Positions 1-6,255 of a stretch of DNA of 7,517 nt are shown piece by piece. A program made the position numbers and the translations under genes. How positions within the stretch are numbered: the stretch's first letter is position 1; every line of letters starts with the position of its first letter. The notes beneath the pieces were generated by a model. It was not told where the DNA came from, ran no database searches, and worked only from the letters and a program-made list of their open reading frames with translations. The stretch is from Parabacteroides sp. (GTDB lineage: Bacteria > Bacteroidota > Bacteroidia > Bacteroidales > Tannerellaceae), in the NCBI GenBank assembly GCA_019411205.1, contig DXRF01000149.1, forward strand, positions 1 to 7,517. The letters run 5' to 3'.

Positions 1-9
1 TAATTTGAA

Positions 10-54
10 TTATGATTTATGAATTATCATCGTCATATAATTCATAAATCATAA
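10..54. repeat. AT-rich inverted repeat upstream of ackA
   Basis: Perfect 18-bp arms (10-27 and 37-54) flank a 9-nt spacer, CATCGTCAT. The arms are built from near-heptamer units of the TTTATGA/TCATAAA type, and further copies (CATAAATCATTAAATCATG) run up to the ackA start codon. It could fold as a strong AU hairpin between an upstream gene outside the window and ackA. It has no GC-rich stem or U tract typical of a terminator. The same unit recurs in the efp-radC gap. Confidence 0.8.
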
Positions 55-86
55 ATTCCAAAATTCCACTCATAAATCATTAAATC

Positions 87-1286
87 ATGAAAGTATTAGT
101 ATTAAACTGCGGTAGTAGTTCTATTAAATATAAATTGTTCGATATGACATCCGGTGAAGTAATGGCACAAGGTGGTATCGAAAAGATCGCTTTGCCGGGT
201 GCATTTCTGAAACTAACCGACAAAGACGGTAAGAAAGTTGTTCTGGAAAAAGAAATTCCCGGCCACAAAGAAGGTATCGAATTTATCCTTAGCATTCTGA
301 CCGACAAGACATACGGTTGCATCAAGGAATATAACGAAATCGATGCTGTCGGCCATCGTGTGGTACATGGTGGTGAAAAGTTTGCTTCCAGTGTGAAGAT
401 CGATCAAGATGTTATCAACAAGGTGATCGAATGTTCTGATCTGGCTCCGCTGCATAACCCGGCTAACCTGAAGGGTATCGATGCTATGGAAGCGTTGATT
501 CCGGGCATTCCCCAGGTGGCTGTGTTCGATACGGCTTTCCACCAGACAATGCCGGCTAAGGCTTATATGTACGGTTTGCCTTACGAAATGTACACGAAAT
601 ACGGTGTACGCCGTTACGGTTTCCACGGAACTAGCCATCGCTATGTTTCCCGTCGTGCTTGCGAAATCTTGGGTGTTCCTTATGAAGAACAGAAGATCAT
701 TACGGCCCATGTAGGCAACGGTGGTTCCATTGCTGCCGTAGACCACGGCAAATGTGTTGATACTTCTATGGGATTGACTCCGGTTGAAGGTCTGCTGATG
801 GGTACTCGTTGCGGTGACGTAGATGCCGGTGCTCTTTCCTTTATCATGGAAAAAGAAGGATTGGACGGTCATGGTTTATCCGATTTGATCAACAAGAAGA
901 GTGGAGTTGCCGGTTTGGTCGGCGGTTCTTCTGACATGCGTGATTTGGAAGCTGCTGTAGAAGCCGGTGATGAACGTGCTACTATGGTTTTGGACGTTTA
1001 CAATTATCGTATCAAGAAATACATCGGTGCTTACGTTGCCGCTATGGGCGGTTGCGACATCCTGGTATGGACCGGTGGTGTTGGTGAAAACCAGTGGGCG
1101 ACACGTCGTGTCGTTTGTGAAAACATGGAATACATGGGTATGAAGATCGATGTTGAAAAGAATGAAGGTATGCGTGGTGAAGAAATGGTCATCAGCACAC
1201 CGGACAGTAAGGTTACGATCATTGTGGTCCCGACCGACGAAGAATACATGATCGCTGCCGATACGATGGATATATTAGGTAAATAA
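87..1286 (+). CDS. ackA: Acetate kinase
   Basis: This enzyme interconverts acetyl phosphate + ADP and acetate + ATP. It is the last step of the Pta-AckA route that yields ATP and acetate in fermenting anaerobes, and it acts in the cytoplasm. The 399-aa length is full for the family. Visible ASKHA-fold motifs are LNCGSSSIKY at 6-15 (N7), GHRVVHGG at 89-96 (R91), FDTAFHQTMP at 147-156 (D148), YGFHGTSHRYV at 177-187 (H180), HVGNGGS at 208-214, the segment around MGTRCGDVD (R241), TGGVGEN at 329-335 and TDEEYMIAADT near the C-terminus (E385). These match the known catalytic Arg91, Asp148, His180, Arg241 and Glu384 of the Methanosarcina enzyme. The start is the first ATG after the AT-rich repeat. 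No TAnnTTTG promoter is seen in the 86 bp upstream, so it may be cotranscribed with a gene to the left (pta is the usual partner; inference). An intrinsic terminator follows. Confidence 0.98.
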   Translation: MKVLVLNCGSSSIKYKLFDMTSGEVMAQGGIEKIALPGAFLKLTDKDGKKVVLEKEIPGHKEGIEFILSILTDKTYGCIKEYNEIDAVGHRVVHGGEKFASSVKIDQDVINKVIECSDLAPLHNPANLKGIDAMEALIPGIPQVAVFDTAFHQTMPAKAYMYGLPYEMYTKYGVRRYGFHGTSHRYVSRRACEILGVPYEEQKIITAHVGNGGSIAAVDHGKCVDTSMGLTPVEGLLMGTRCGDVDAGALSFIMEKEGLDGHGLSDLINKKSGVAGLVGGSSDMRDLEAAVEAGDERATMVLDVYNYRIKKYIGAYVAAMGGCDILVWTGGVGENQWATRRVVCENMEYMGMKIDVEKNEGMRGEEMVISTPDSKVTIIVVPTDEEYMIAADTMDILGK

Positions 1287-1297
1287 TAATTATTATT

Positions 1298-1331
1298 CTA
1301 ATCCTCACAGCTTACAAAACATTAGGATTAG
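1298..1331 (+). repeat. 8-bp inverted repeat in the ackA 3' UTR
   Basis: CTAATCCT (1298-1305) and AGGATTAG (1324-1331) are perfect complements separated by 18 nt. They lie between the ackA stop and the main terminator hairpin. The element could be an accessory mRNA 3'-end structure; the long loop makes it weak, and the role is inferred. Confidence 0.45.
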
Positions 1332-1337
1332 TGTTTA

Positions 1338-1371
1338 GACTGCCCCGACACCGGTTGGGGCGGTCTTTTTT
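1338..1371 (+). terminator. Rho-independent terminator of ackA
   Basis: A GC-rich stem, GACTGCCCC (1338-1346) paired with GGGGCGGTC (1357-1365) with one G-U pair, is followed immediately by a T6 run (1366-1371). It lies about 50 bp after the ackA stop codon. It overlaps the base before an upstream in-frame ATG (1372) of the next ORF, which argues against that ATG being the real start. Confidence 0.92.
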
Positions 1372-1405
1372 ATGTCTTCCCGTAACGGGGTACGGATTAT
1401 TTTTC

Positions 1406-1413
1406 TATCTTTG
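1406..1413 (+). promoter_or_regulatory. Bacteroidetes -7 box for the glycoside hydrolase gene
   Basis: TATCTTTG is an exact match to the TAnnTTTG -7 consensus of the Bacteroidetes primary sigma factor. It lies 48 bp before the ATG at 1462 and downstream of the ackA terminator. No clear TTG -33 box lies at 18-21 nt upstream. A transcript starting here would exclude the ATG at 1372, supporting the later start. Confidence 0.55.
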
Positions 1414-1461
1414 GCAGACTTCTTAATCACTTGGTTAACCATTTTAATTCAGTATCATACC

Positions 1462-3480
1462 ATGAAATGTTGTAAGTTTTTAATTCTTTTACTTCTCTCG
1501 GGGCTGTTACTGCCGGAGCGTGCAAAAGGGCAGCAGTCAATTTCTGCCGATGATTATCCGCTTTTAGGAGCACAAGTCTTTATCGAACCCGGTCAGACGG
1601 AGGAAGAAACTGAAGGATGGTTTCGGACAATGCGCGACAATGGCATGTCGGTTTGCCGCATCCGTATGTTCGAGTCGTATATGCATAAGCCGGGAGGTTG
1701 GGACTTTTCTCTTTTCGACCGTGCTTTCCGCTTGGCGGAGAAGTATGATATCAAGATTATCGGGACTTTCTTCCCATTGACGGAAAAGACGGATATCGGT
1801 GGATGGAAATTCCCCGAAAGTCGTGCACAACTGAATGCGTTTGCCGAATATATCAAGCAAATGACCACTCACTTTAAACAGTTCAAGTCCTTGTATGCCT
1901 GGGTGCTGATCAACGAACCGGGGGGAGGTCTGAAAGATAACGAATTTTCACGTCAGATGCGTAAAGAATGGAACCGGCAGCATCAGCAGCCGGAATATCT
2001 GGAAAATGGCTATCCGGTATTGGTCGATTTGCAGGACAAGCGTTTTATGAACTATATGACTACGTGGATGTTGGACTGGATCGCATCAGAGGTGCGCAAG
2101 CATGATAAGAATATTCACCTGCATGTGAACAACCATGCTATTTTCTCTAATATCACCGAGTATAATTTCCCGGAATGGCGCCGTTTCCTGAATAGCTTGG
2201 GTGGATCGGCGCATGCAAGCTGGCATTTTACCCTTTTTCCGCGTGAAGAATACAGCTTGGCCATGTCTGCTGATTGTGAGCTGTTGTTATCCGGTGCAGG
2301 AAATCTGCCCTGGCTCATGACGGAACTGCAAGGTGGTAATAATACTTACAGCGGTGCCCGTGCCATGTGTCCGACAAAGGAGGAGATCACGCAATGGCTC
2401 TGGATCGTTATGGGGACAGAGGGAAAAGGCGGTATCTTCTGGTCGCTTAATCCGCGTGCTTCGGGTATCGAGTCGGGAGAATGGGCGTTGCTCGATTTCC
2501 AGCATCAGCCTACCGATCGTGTTGCTGCAGTAGCAGAGGTCGGCAATTGCCTGAAACAACATAAATCGCTTTTTTCGGAGGCGAAGAAACTTGATCCGGG
2601 AATCAGTATTGTCTATATCCGTGAATCTCTTTGGACGGAAGCTGTCGTGTCGCAAGGTACACCTGCCGCCCAAGATGGTCGTGCCATGTGTATGACAAAT
2701 ATGCTGGGATATTTTAAAGCCTTGTCAGAAAGTGGTATTACCCCGAACCTGAAAGCTTTTGAGGAATATGATTTCAGCCGTCCGGATTATACTGGACAGA
2801 CGATTATTCTAGCGCATCAGATTGCGGTTCCTCTTTCCTGTGTCCCATTATTAGAGTCTTTTGTCCAGAAGGGAGGCAAGCTGATTGTGGATGGGATGAC
2901 GGGTTTCTATGATGGAGACGTACATAACCAGATGTTGACTGGTTTCTCTCTGAAAAATCTTTTTGGGGGTCGCATATCCGAGTTTAAGCGGATTGATACT
3001 CCCTGTATGTATCGTTTGGATGGCTATGAACAGCCTGTGCCGGGATATGGGTGGAAAGGTCTGATCCGCCCTGATAAAGGTGCTGAAGCGCTCTGTAGGG
3101 AAGGTGAACTGTCATTGGCTTCCCGTTTTGCCTTTGGAAAAGGAGAGGTGGTCTGGGTGCCGGGATTGTTGGGCAGCGGTGCCTGGCGAGGAGATGGTGC
3201 ACCGCTTGCCGGGTGGGTTCGCCAGGAATGCAATGCTGATCGTTTGCCTTATTCTTTCCAAACCTATCACAAAGATGTCTTGATGAAGCTCTCGGAAACG
3301 GAAAATGCCTATATGGCTGTGGTTGTAAACAAGTCGGGGACACTACAAACTATTGCTTTGAAAACGGATGGGAAAAAGCGCCCATCGGAAGTGCTCTTTG
3401 CCAATAAGGGAGGGGCTGTAAATGGCGATATCTTGACTGTTCATCCGGAGGAGACATTGGTTGTCTGCTGGAAAAAATAA
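1462..3480 (+). CDS. Exported clan-A glycoside hydrolase, GH42-like
   Basis: Predicted exported glycosidase of 672 aa; substrate unknown. Residues 1-23 form a signal peptide (hydrophobic LILLLLSGLLL core, likely cleavage near AKG-QQ). Residues ~30-370 look like a (beta/alpha)8 barrel with YAWVLINEPGG (NEP, E152 as likely acid/base) and WLMTELQGGNN (E288 as likely nucleophile), plus GGIFWSLNPR at 323-332 on a late strand. This two-Glu layout is that of clan GH-A retaining enzymes. Residues ~380-590 resemble the Rossmann-like trimerisation domain of GH42 enzymes (LLESFVQKGGKLIVDG at 463-478). The last ~75 residues look like a small beta domain. Likely activity is beta-galactosidase or a related exo-beta-glycosidase such as the GH42-like beta-mannosidases; family assignment is not secure. 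An in-frame ATG at 1372 abuts the ackA terminator and precedes the -7 box; the 1462 ATG begins a proper signal peptide and is preferred. No susC/D genes are adjacent. Confidence 0.85.
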   Translation: MKCCKFLILLLLSGLLLPERAKGQQSISADDYPLLGAQVFIEPGQTEEETEGWFRTMRDNGMSVCRIRMFESYMHKPGGWDFSLFDRAFRLAEKYDIKIIGTFFPLTEKTDIGGWKFPESRAQLNAFAEYIKQMTTHFKQFKSLYAWVLINEPGGGLKDNEFSRQMRKEWNRQHQQPEYLENGYPVLVDLQDKRFMNYMTTWMLDWIASEVRKHDKNIHLHVNNHAIFSNITEYNFPEWRRFLNSLGGSAHASWHFTLFPREEYSLAMSADCELLLSGAGNLPWLMTELQGGNNTYSGARAMCPTKEEITQWLWIVMGTEGKGGIFWSLNPRASGIESGEWALLDFQHQPTDRVAAVAEVGNCLKQHKSLFSEAKKLDPGISIVYIRESLWTEAVVSQGTPAAQDGRAMCMTNMLGYFKALSESGITPNLKAFEEYDFSRPDYTGQTIILAHQIAVPLSCVPLLESFVQKGGKLIVDGMTGFYDGDVHNQMLTGFSLKNLFGGRISEFKRIDTPCMYRLDGYEQPVPGYGWKGLIRPDKGAEALCREGELSLASRFAFGKGEVVWVPGLLGSGAWRGDGAPLAGWVRQECNADRLPYSFQTYHKDVLMKLSETENAYMAVVVNKSGTLQTIALKTDGKKRPSEVLFANKGGAVNGDILTVHPEETLVVCWKK

Positions 3481-3524
3481 TATTGGAACGTCTTTTCCTG
3501 TTTGATTCCCATCTCGCGAAATAT

Positions 3525-3555
3525 AGCCCCCGTTCCATAGAAATGGACTTGGGCT
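3525..3555. terminator. Imperfect hairpin at the convergent junction
   Basis: The 105-bp gap between the hydrolase and lpxH stops holds an imperfect stem: AGCCC (3525-3529) with GGGCT (3551-3555), and TCCAT with ATGGA around an AGAA loop, interrupted by a mismatch and a bulge. It is placed where a bidirectional terminator is expected, but there is no U tract on either strand. Confidence 0.35.
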
Positions 3556-3585
3556 GAATTGTGCGTATCTGGTTCTACAGGGCAG

Positions 3586-4362
3586 TTACTCTGTTTCGAA
3601 CTGCTCCATATACAGCATTTCCCCGTCCCAGACGATATAGGAGAAATATTGCATCCAGTCACCCGCGATCAGTAGGCGCGCGGTACGTGAAAGCATCAAG
3701 TCGAGCATGATATGGCGATGCCCGAAGATGAAGAAGTTGATATCCGGATGCGTCTTGAGGTATTCTTTGGCAAAGAGGACCATATATTCATGATCTTCGC
3801 CCTGGTATTCGGCAGCCTCTTTTGTCTTATGCTTTTTTAGTCCGCTTTTGCGGCTGCTGAGCGACCAGCCGAGGGCGAAGCCGAATGTCCAGCGGGGATG
3901 GATACCCGCATACAGCCATTGGCAGAATTTATTGCGAAAAAGGGTGCGGAGGAAACGGAATGCCTTGCTTCGATAGTCCACCTCGTCACCATGTCCGAGG
4001 AAGAACCGTTTGCCTAAAAGATCTGTGGTGAGCACATCCCGGTGTATGACCGCACCGATCTCCTTCGGCAGGTAGTCAAACATCCAGATGTCGTGATTGC
4101 CGATAAATATATGGATTTCCACCCCCTTGTCGGATAGTTCCGCCAGTTTGCCGAGGAAACGGACGAAACCTTTCGGTACGACGTATTTATACTCGTACCA
4201 ATAGTCGAACATATCCCCCAGGAAATAAATTGCCATTGCCTCGTCTTTGATGCTGTCCAGCCAGCGTACCAGTCTCTTTTCGACGGCAAGCGGGTCTTTA
4301 TGGAAGCGGGCACCCAGATGGGCGTCCGATGCAAAATATATTTTCTTTCGAAGGGAATCCAT
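3586..4362 (-). CDS. lpxH: UDP-2,3-diacylglucosamine diphosphatase (LpxH-type metallophosphoesterase)
   Basis: This enzyme cleaves the pyrophosphate of UDP-2,3-diacylglucosamine to give lipid X and UMP, the fourth step of lipid A synthesis, at the inner face of the cytoplasmic membrane. The 258-aa protein is slightly longer than the ~240-aa E. coli enzyme. All calcineurin-like metal motifs are visible in order: SDAHLG at 12-17 (D13, H15), FLGDMFDYW at 47-55 (D50), IGNHD at 87-91 (N89, H90), LGHGDEVDY at 122-130 (H124) and FGHRH at 213-217 (H215, H217). A basic and aromatic segment at about 135-185 (FRFLRTLFRNKF onward) fits the membrane-binding helical lid. The start is 4 nt after the stop of the DUF59 gene, so the two should be cotranscribed and perhaps translationally coupled. 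The ortholog call rests on motif order and the long lid; a different-substrate phosphoesterase is less likely. Confidence 0.88.
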   Translation of the reverse strand: MDSLRKKIYFASDAHLGARFHKDPLAVEKRLVRWLDSIKDEAMAIYFLGDMFDYWYEYKYVVPKGFVRFLGKLAELSDKGVEIHIFIGNHDIWMFDYLPKEIGAVIHRDVLTTDLLGKRFFLGHGDEVDYRSKAFRFLRTLFRNKFCQWLYAGIHPRWTFGFALGWSLSSRKSGLKKHKTKEAAEYQGEDHEYMVLFAKEYLKTHPDINFFIFGHRHIMLDLMLSRTARLLIAGDWMQYFSYIVWDGEMLYMEQFETE

Positions 4363-4366
4363 GTCT

Positions 4367-4684
4367 CTATAAAAAACCTAATTCAAGTTTGGCCTCTTCG
4401 GACATCATGTCCTTATCCCATTCAGGTTCGAACACGAGGTTTACTTCCACGTTGTTCACGTCGTCGACAGATTCAATCTTCATCCGGACATCTTCCAGAA
4501 TGAAATCGGCGGCAGGACAGTTGGGGGCGGTGAGGGTCATGTCGATGCGAACGTTCTTCTCATCGTCTACCTCTATGTTATAGATCAGGCCAAGATCGTA
4601 GACGTTAACCGGGATTTCCGGGTCGTATACGGTTTTAAGCATGGCGACAATCGCTTCTTCTGTTTGGAGAAATTCGTTGTTCAT
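4367..4684 (-). CDS. MIP18/DUF59 family Fe-S cluster assembly protein
   Basis: A 105-aa single-domain protein of the MIP18 (formerly DUF59) family, related to SufT, PaaD and the eukaryotic CIA factor MIP18. Family members help mature or insert iron-sulfur clusters in the cytoplasm. Diagnostic segments are VYDPEIPVNVYDLGLIY at 19-35 and MTLTAPNCPAAD at 49-60, the latter carrying the conserved reactive cysteine C56. The acidic stretch FEPEWDKDMMSEEAK near the C-terminus is also typical of bacterial members. No suf genes are in the window, so its partner system cannot be read from context. It is the first gene of a two-gene unit with lpxH, with a recognisable promoter 18 bp before its ATG. Confidence 0.9.
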   Translation of the reverse strand: MNNEFLQTEEAIVAMLKTVYDPEIPVNVYDLGLIYNIEVDDEKNVRIDMTLTAPNCPAADFILEDVRMKIESVDDVNNVEVNLVFEPEWDKDMMSEEAKLELGFL

Positions 4685-4702
4685 ATTTCTTTAATTTGAA
4701 TA

Positions 4703-4732
4703 CAAACGTACGAATTAATTGACAATTGACAA
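4703..4732 (-). promoter_or_regulatory. Promoter of the DUF59-lpxH operon
   Basis: On the minus strand, TACGTTTG (4710-4703) is an exact TAnnTTTG -7 box, and TTG (4732-4730) lies 19 nt upstream of it, the usual Bacteroidetes spacing. The -33 TTG comes from the 7-bp tandem repeat array, which offers a TTG every 7 bp. The -7 box is about 18 bp from the DUF59 ATG. Confidence 0.65.
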
Positions 4733-4748
4733 TTGACAATTGACAATT
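4718..4748. repeat. Tandem heptamer array, 4x ATTGACA
   Basis: Four perfect copies of ATTGACA at 4718-4724, 4725-4731, 4732-4738 and 4739-4745 are followed by a partial ATT. The array begins 8 bp upstream of the -7 box of the DUF59 promoter and supplies its -33 region. Identical copies suggest recent expansion or slippage. Confidence 0.9.
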
Positions 4749-4756
4749 AATAACAG

Positions 4757-4836
4757 GAAAGGTGAGTTCTGCTCCGTAACCAATAGCTTTGCGATGGCTA
4801 ATGCATAGGGTTACCTTTCGTAAAGCATAGCTTTGC
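4757..4836. repeat. Structured intergenic element after radC
   Basis: This stretch lies between the heptamer array and the radC stop. GGTTACCTTTC (4809-4819) is complementary to GAAAGGT (4757-4763) and, in an alternative or composite fold, to GTAACC (4776-4781). A 10-bp direct repeat ATAGCTTTGC occurs at 4783-4792 and 4827-4836, and AAAGC-ATA-GCTTT (4822-4834) forms a short hairpin. It could be a dispersed intergenic repeat or the 3' structure of the radC transcript. An ORF of 68 codons crosses it but shows no protein-like features. Confidence 0.5.
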
Positions 4837-4837
4837 T

Positions 4838-5518
4838 TCACAGGGTTCCCTCGTCCGAATAGCTGTAATAGCTGCCGTCTGTCAGGACAATATGATCCAG
4901 CAATTGTATTTCAAGTAAGCGGGCGGCATCGCGGAGGCGTTGTGTCAGATGGTCGTCTTGCCGGCTGGGATGGATGTTTCCTGAAGGATGGTTATGGCAG
5001 AGGATGATACCTGTTGCAAGGACGTTGATCGCAGCTTTCAGGATGATACGCAGGTCTGCGGAAGTCTCGCTTGTCCCACCCTGGCTGATTTTGACTTTTT
5101 CGATGACAAAGGAAGAACGATTTGTCAGGGCGATCCATAGCTCTTCGTGGGGAAGGTCGCAGAGCAGGGGATGGAAAAGGTGATAGGCATCGTTGCTTGT
5201 GTGGAGAGCAGGCCGTTGGATTGGGGGGCTGTTGCCACGTCGTTTTCCAAGTTCGAGAGCTGCATTGATAGTGATCGCTTTCGCTTCTCCTATGCCTTTG
5301 AATTTGGAAATCAAATCTTTGATGGAAAGTTTGGCTAAGGCATTCAGGTTGTTGTCAACGGAACTCAATATACGTTGCGATAGTTGGACGGCGGTTTCCT
5401 GGCTGTTGCCGGAGCTGATCAGGATGGAAAGTAATTCGGCATCGCTAAGGGAAGCAATACCTTTCAATAGCATTTTTTCGCGTGGGCGGTCTTCTTCTGC
5501 CCATTCTTTTATTTTCAT
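4838..5518 (-). CDS. radC: RadC family JAB/MPN domain protein
   Basis: Complete 226-aa RadC protein. Residues ~1-95 form the N-terminal helical part with a helix-hairpin-helix-like segment, FKGIGEAKAITINAALELGK at 73-92. Residues ~105-226 form the JAB1/MPN metal-binding domain: EELW at 125-128 (E126), then CHNHPSGNIHPSRQDD with H175, H177, S185 and D188, which matches the H-x-H-x7-S-x2-D zinc motif. The C-terminus DHIVLTDGSYYSYSDEG is typical. The E. coli name came from a radiation phenotype later traced to another gene, so the biochemical role is unsettled; a DNA-related metallohydrolase role is only suggested by the HhH plus JAB architecture. No mobile element accompanies it, so it looks like the chromosomal copy. 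No promoter box is seen just upstream; it may be read from efp across the palindrome in the gap. Confidence 0.95.
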   Translation of the reverse strand: MKIKEWAEEDRPREKMLLKGIASLSDAELLSILISSGNSQETAVQLSQRILSSVDNNLNALAKLSIKDLISKFKGIGEAKAITINAALELGKRRGNSPPIQRPALHTSNDAYHLFHPLLCDLPHEELWIALTNRSSFVIEKVKISQGGTSETSADLRIILKAAINVLATGIILCHNHPSGNIHPSRQDDHLTQRLRDAARLLEIQLLDHIVLTDGSYYSYSDEGTL

Positions 5519-5543
5519 AGAAAGAGAGTTTTGGATGATTTTA

Positions 5544-5596
5544 GATTTATGATTTATGATTTATCTTGTCAACGTATAAATCATAAATCATAAATC
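5544..5596. repeat. Large AT-rich palindrome between efp and radC
   Basis: Perfect 21-bp arms (5544-5564 and 5576-5596) flank an 11-nt spacer, CTTGTCAACGT. Each arm is three copies of a heptamer, GATTTAT on the left and ATAAATC on the right; a fourth, variant copy (ATAAATT) reaches the efp stop codon. It is the same unit as in the repeat before ackA. The spacer contains TTGTCAA, which is the inverse complement of a rotation of the ATTGACA heptamer found at 4718-4748. It could act as an mRNA 3' structure for efp. Confidence 0.9.
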
Positions 5597-5603
5597 ATAA
5601 ATT

Positions 5604-6167
5604 TTACCGGATACGTCCTACATAAGAACCGTCCTGTGTATTGATTTCGATGATTTCACCTTCTTCAATGAACAACGGAACGCGTACTTCGGCACCAGAT
5701 TCTACTGTTGCAGGTTTCAAAGTGTTGGTTGCTGTATCGCCTTTGATACCCGGTTCTGTATAAGTTACTTTCAACTGTACTTTTACAGGCATATCTGCGA
5801 ACAGGACAGTTTCTGTCGAAGCGTCTGAAACCACTTCTACAATCTGACCTTCGATCATGAAGTCCACACCGTTGATCAGGTTCTTGTCGATGATGATATC
5901 GTCAAAAGTTTCCTGGTTCATGAAGTGATAGTGTTCACCTTCCTGATATGTATATTGGTACGGGCGACGTTCTACGCGTACGTCTTCCAGCTTTTCACCG
6001 ATGTTGAAACGGCGTTCGATCTGACCACCTTTTACAACGTCTTTCAAGGTTGTACGCATAATCGTGTTACCTTTTCCCGGTTTTACGTGAAGAAAATCGA
6101 CGCAGAAATAGAGTTTACCGTCCAGACGGATGCATGTTCCTTTCTTGATGTCCTGTGAATTAATCAT
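5604..6167 (-). CDS. efp: Translation elongation factor P
   Basis: EF-P binds the ribosome between the P and E sites and relieves stalling at consecutive prolines. At 187 aa it is the usual length, with three beta domains: KOW-like domain I (~1-64), an OB domain II (~65-126) and OB domain III (~128-187). The tip loop HVKPGKGN at 27-34 places a lysine, K32, at the position modified in many bacteria, so this is a lysine-type EF-P. The family signature in domain III is visible as GDTATNTLKPATVESGAEV (143-161). No EpmA, EpmB or other modification gene is in the window. The gene has its own promoter directly behind lrgB and a leader of roughly 50 nt with no strong Shine-Dalgarno sequence. Confidence 0.97.
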   Translation of the reverse strand: MINSQDIKKGTCIRLDGKLYFCVDFLHVKPGKGNTIMRTTLKDVVKGGQIERRFNIGEKLEDVRVERRPYQYTYQEGEHYHFMNQETFDDIIIDKNLINGVDFMIEGQIVEVVSDASTETVLFADMPVKVQLKVTYTEPGIKGDTATNTLKPATVESGAEVRVPLFIEEGEIIEINTQDGSYVGRIR

Positions 6168-6225
6168 ACTAATGTGCTTTATATTATATTGTTAATTTAA
6201 ATTGTCTTGTGATGAATTTCGGTTG

Positions 6226-6255
6226 CAAAAGTAGTGTTTTTTTTGGTAATTCAAA
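6226..6255 (-). promoter_or_regulatory. Promoter of efp
   Basis: On the minus strand, TTTG (6255-6252) and TACTTTTG (6233-6226) match the Bacteroidetes -33 and -7 boxes with an 18-nt spacer. The -33 box abuts the lrgB stop codon (6256-6258). The spacer contains eight consecutive T on the plus strand (6237-6244), that is A8 on the transcribed sense, so the box spacing depends on a homopolymer. Confidence 0.65.

Noticed and set aside
213..872. 219-codon minus-strand ORF opposite ackA
   Set aside because: It is fully antisense to a confidently identified, highly conserved gene and shows no recognisable domain; it arises from ackA codon bias.
1372..1461. N-terminal extension of the glycoside hydrolase from the ATG at 1372
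   Set aside because: This ATG directly abuts the ackA terminator T tract and lies upstream of the TATCTTTG box; the ATG at 1462 gives a normal signal peptide.
4718..4748. CRISPR-like array
   Set aside because: The units are 7 bp, directly adjoining and without spacers, so this is a simple tandem repeat.
4635..4841. 68-codon minus-strand ORF spanning the heptamer array
   Set aside because: Its product reads through the repeat (INCQLSIVNCQL) and structured intergenic sequence, with no domain; it overlaps the DUF59 start and the promoter.
4838..5518. radC as a mark of an integrated mobile element
   Set aside because: RadC-like genes often ride on mobile elements, but here no integrase, transposase, relaxase or direct-repeat att site is visible and the neighbours are core genes.
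5544..5596. Intrinsic terminator for efp
   Set aside because: The stem is almost wholly A/T and no U tract follows a GC-rich stem; called a repeat palindrome instead, though a role at the transcript end cannot be excluded.
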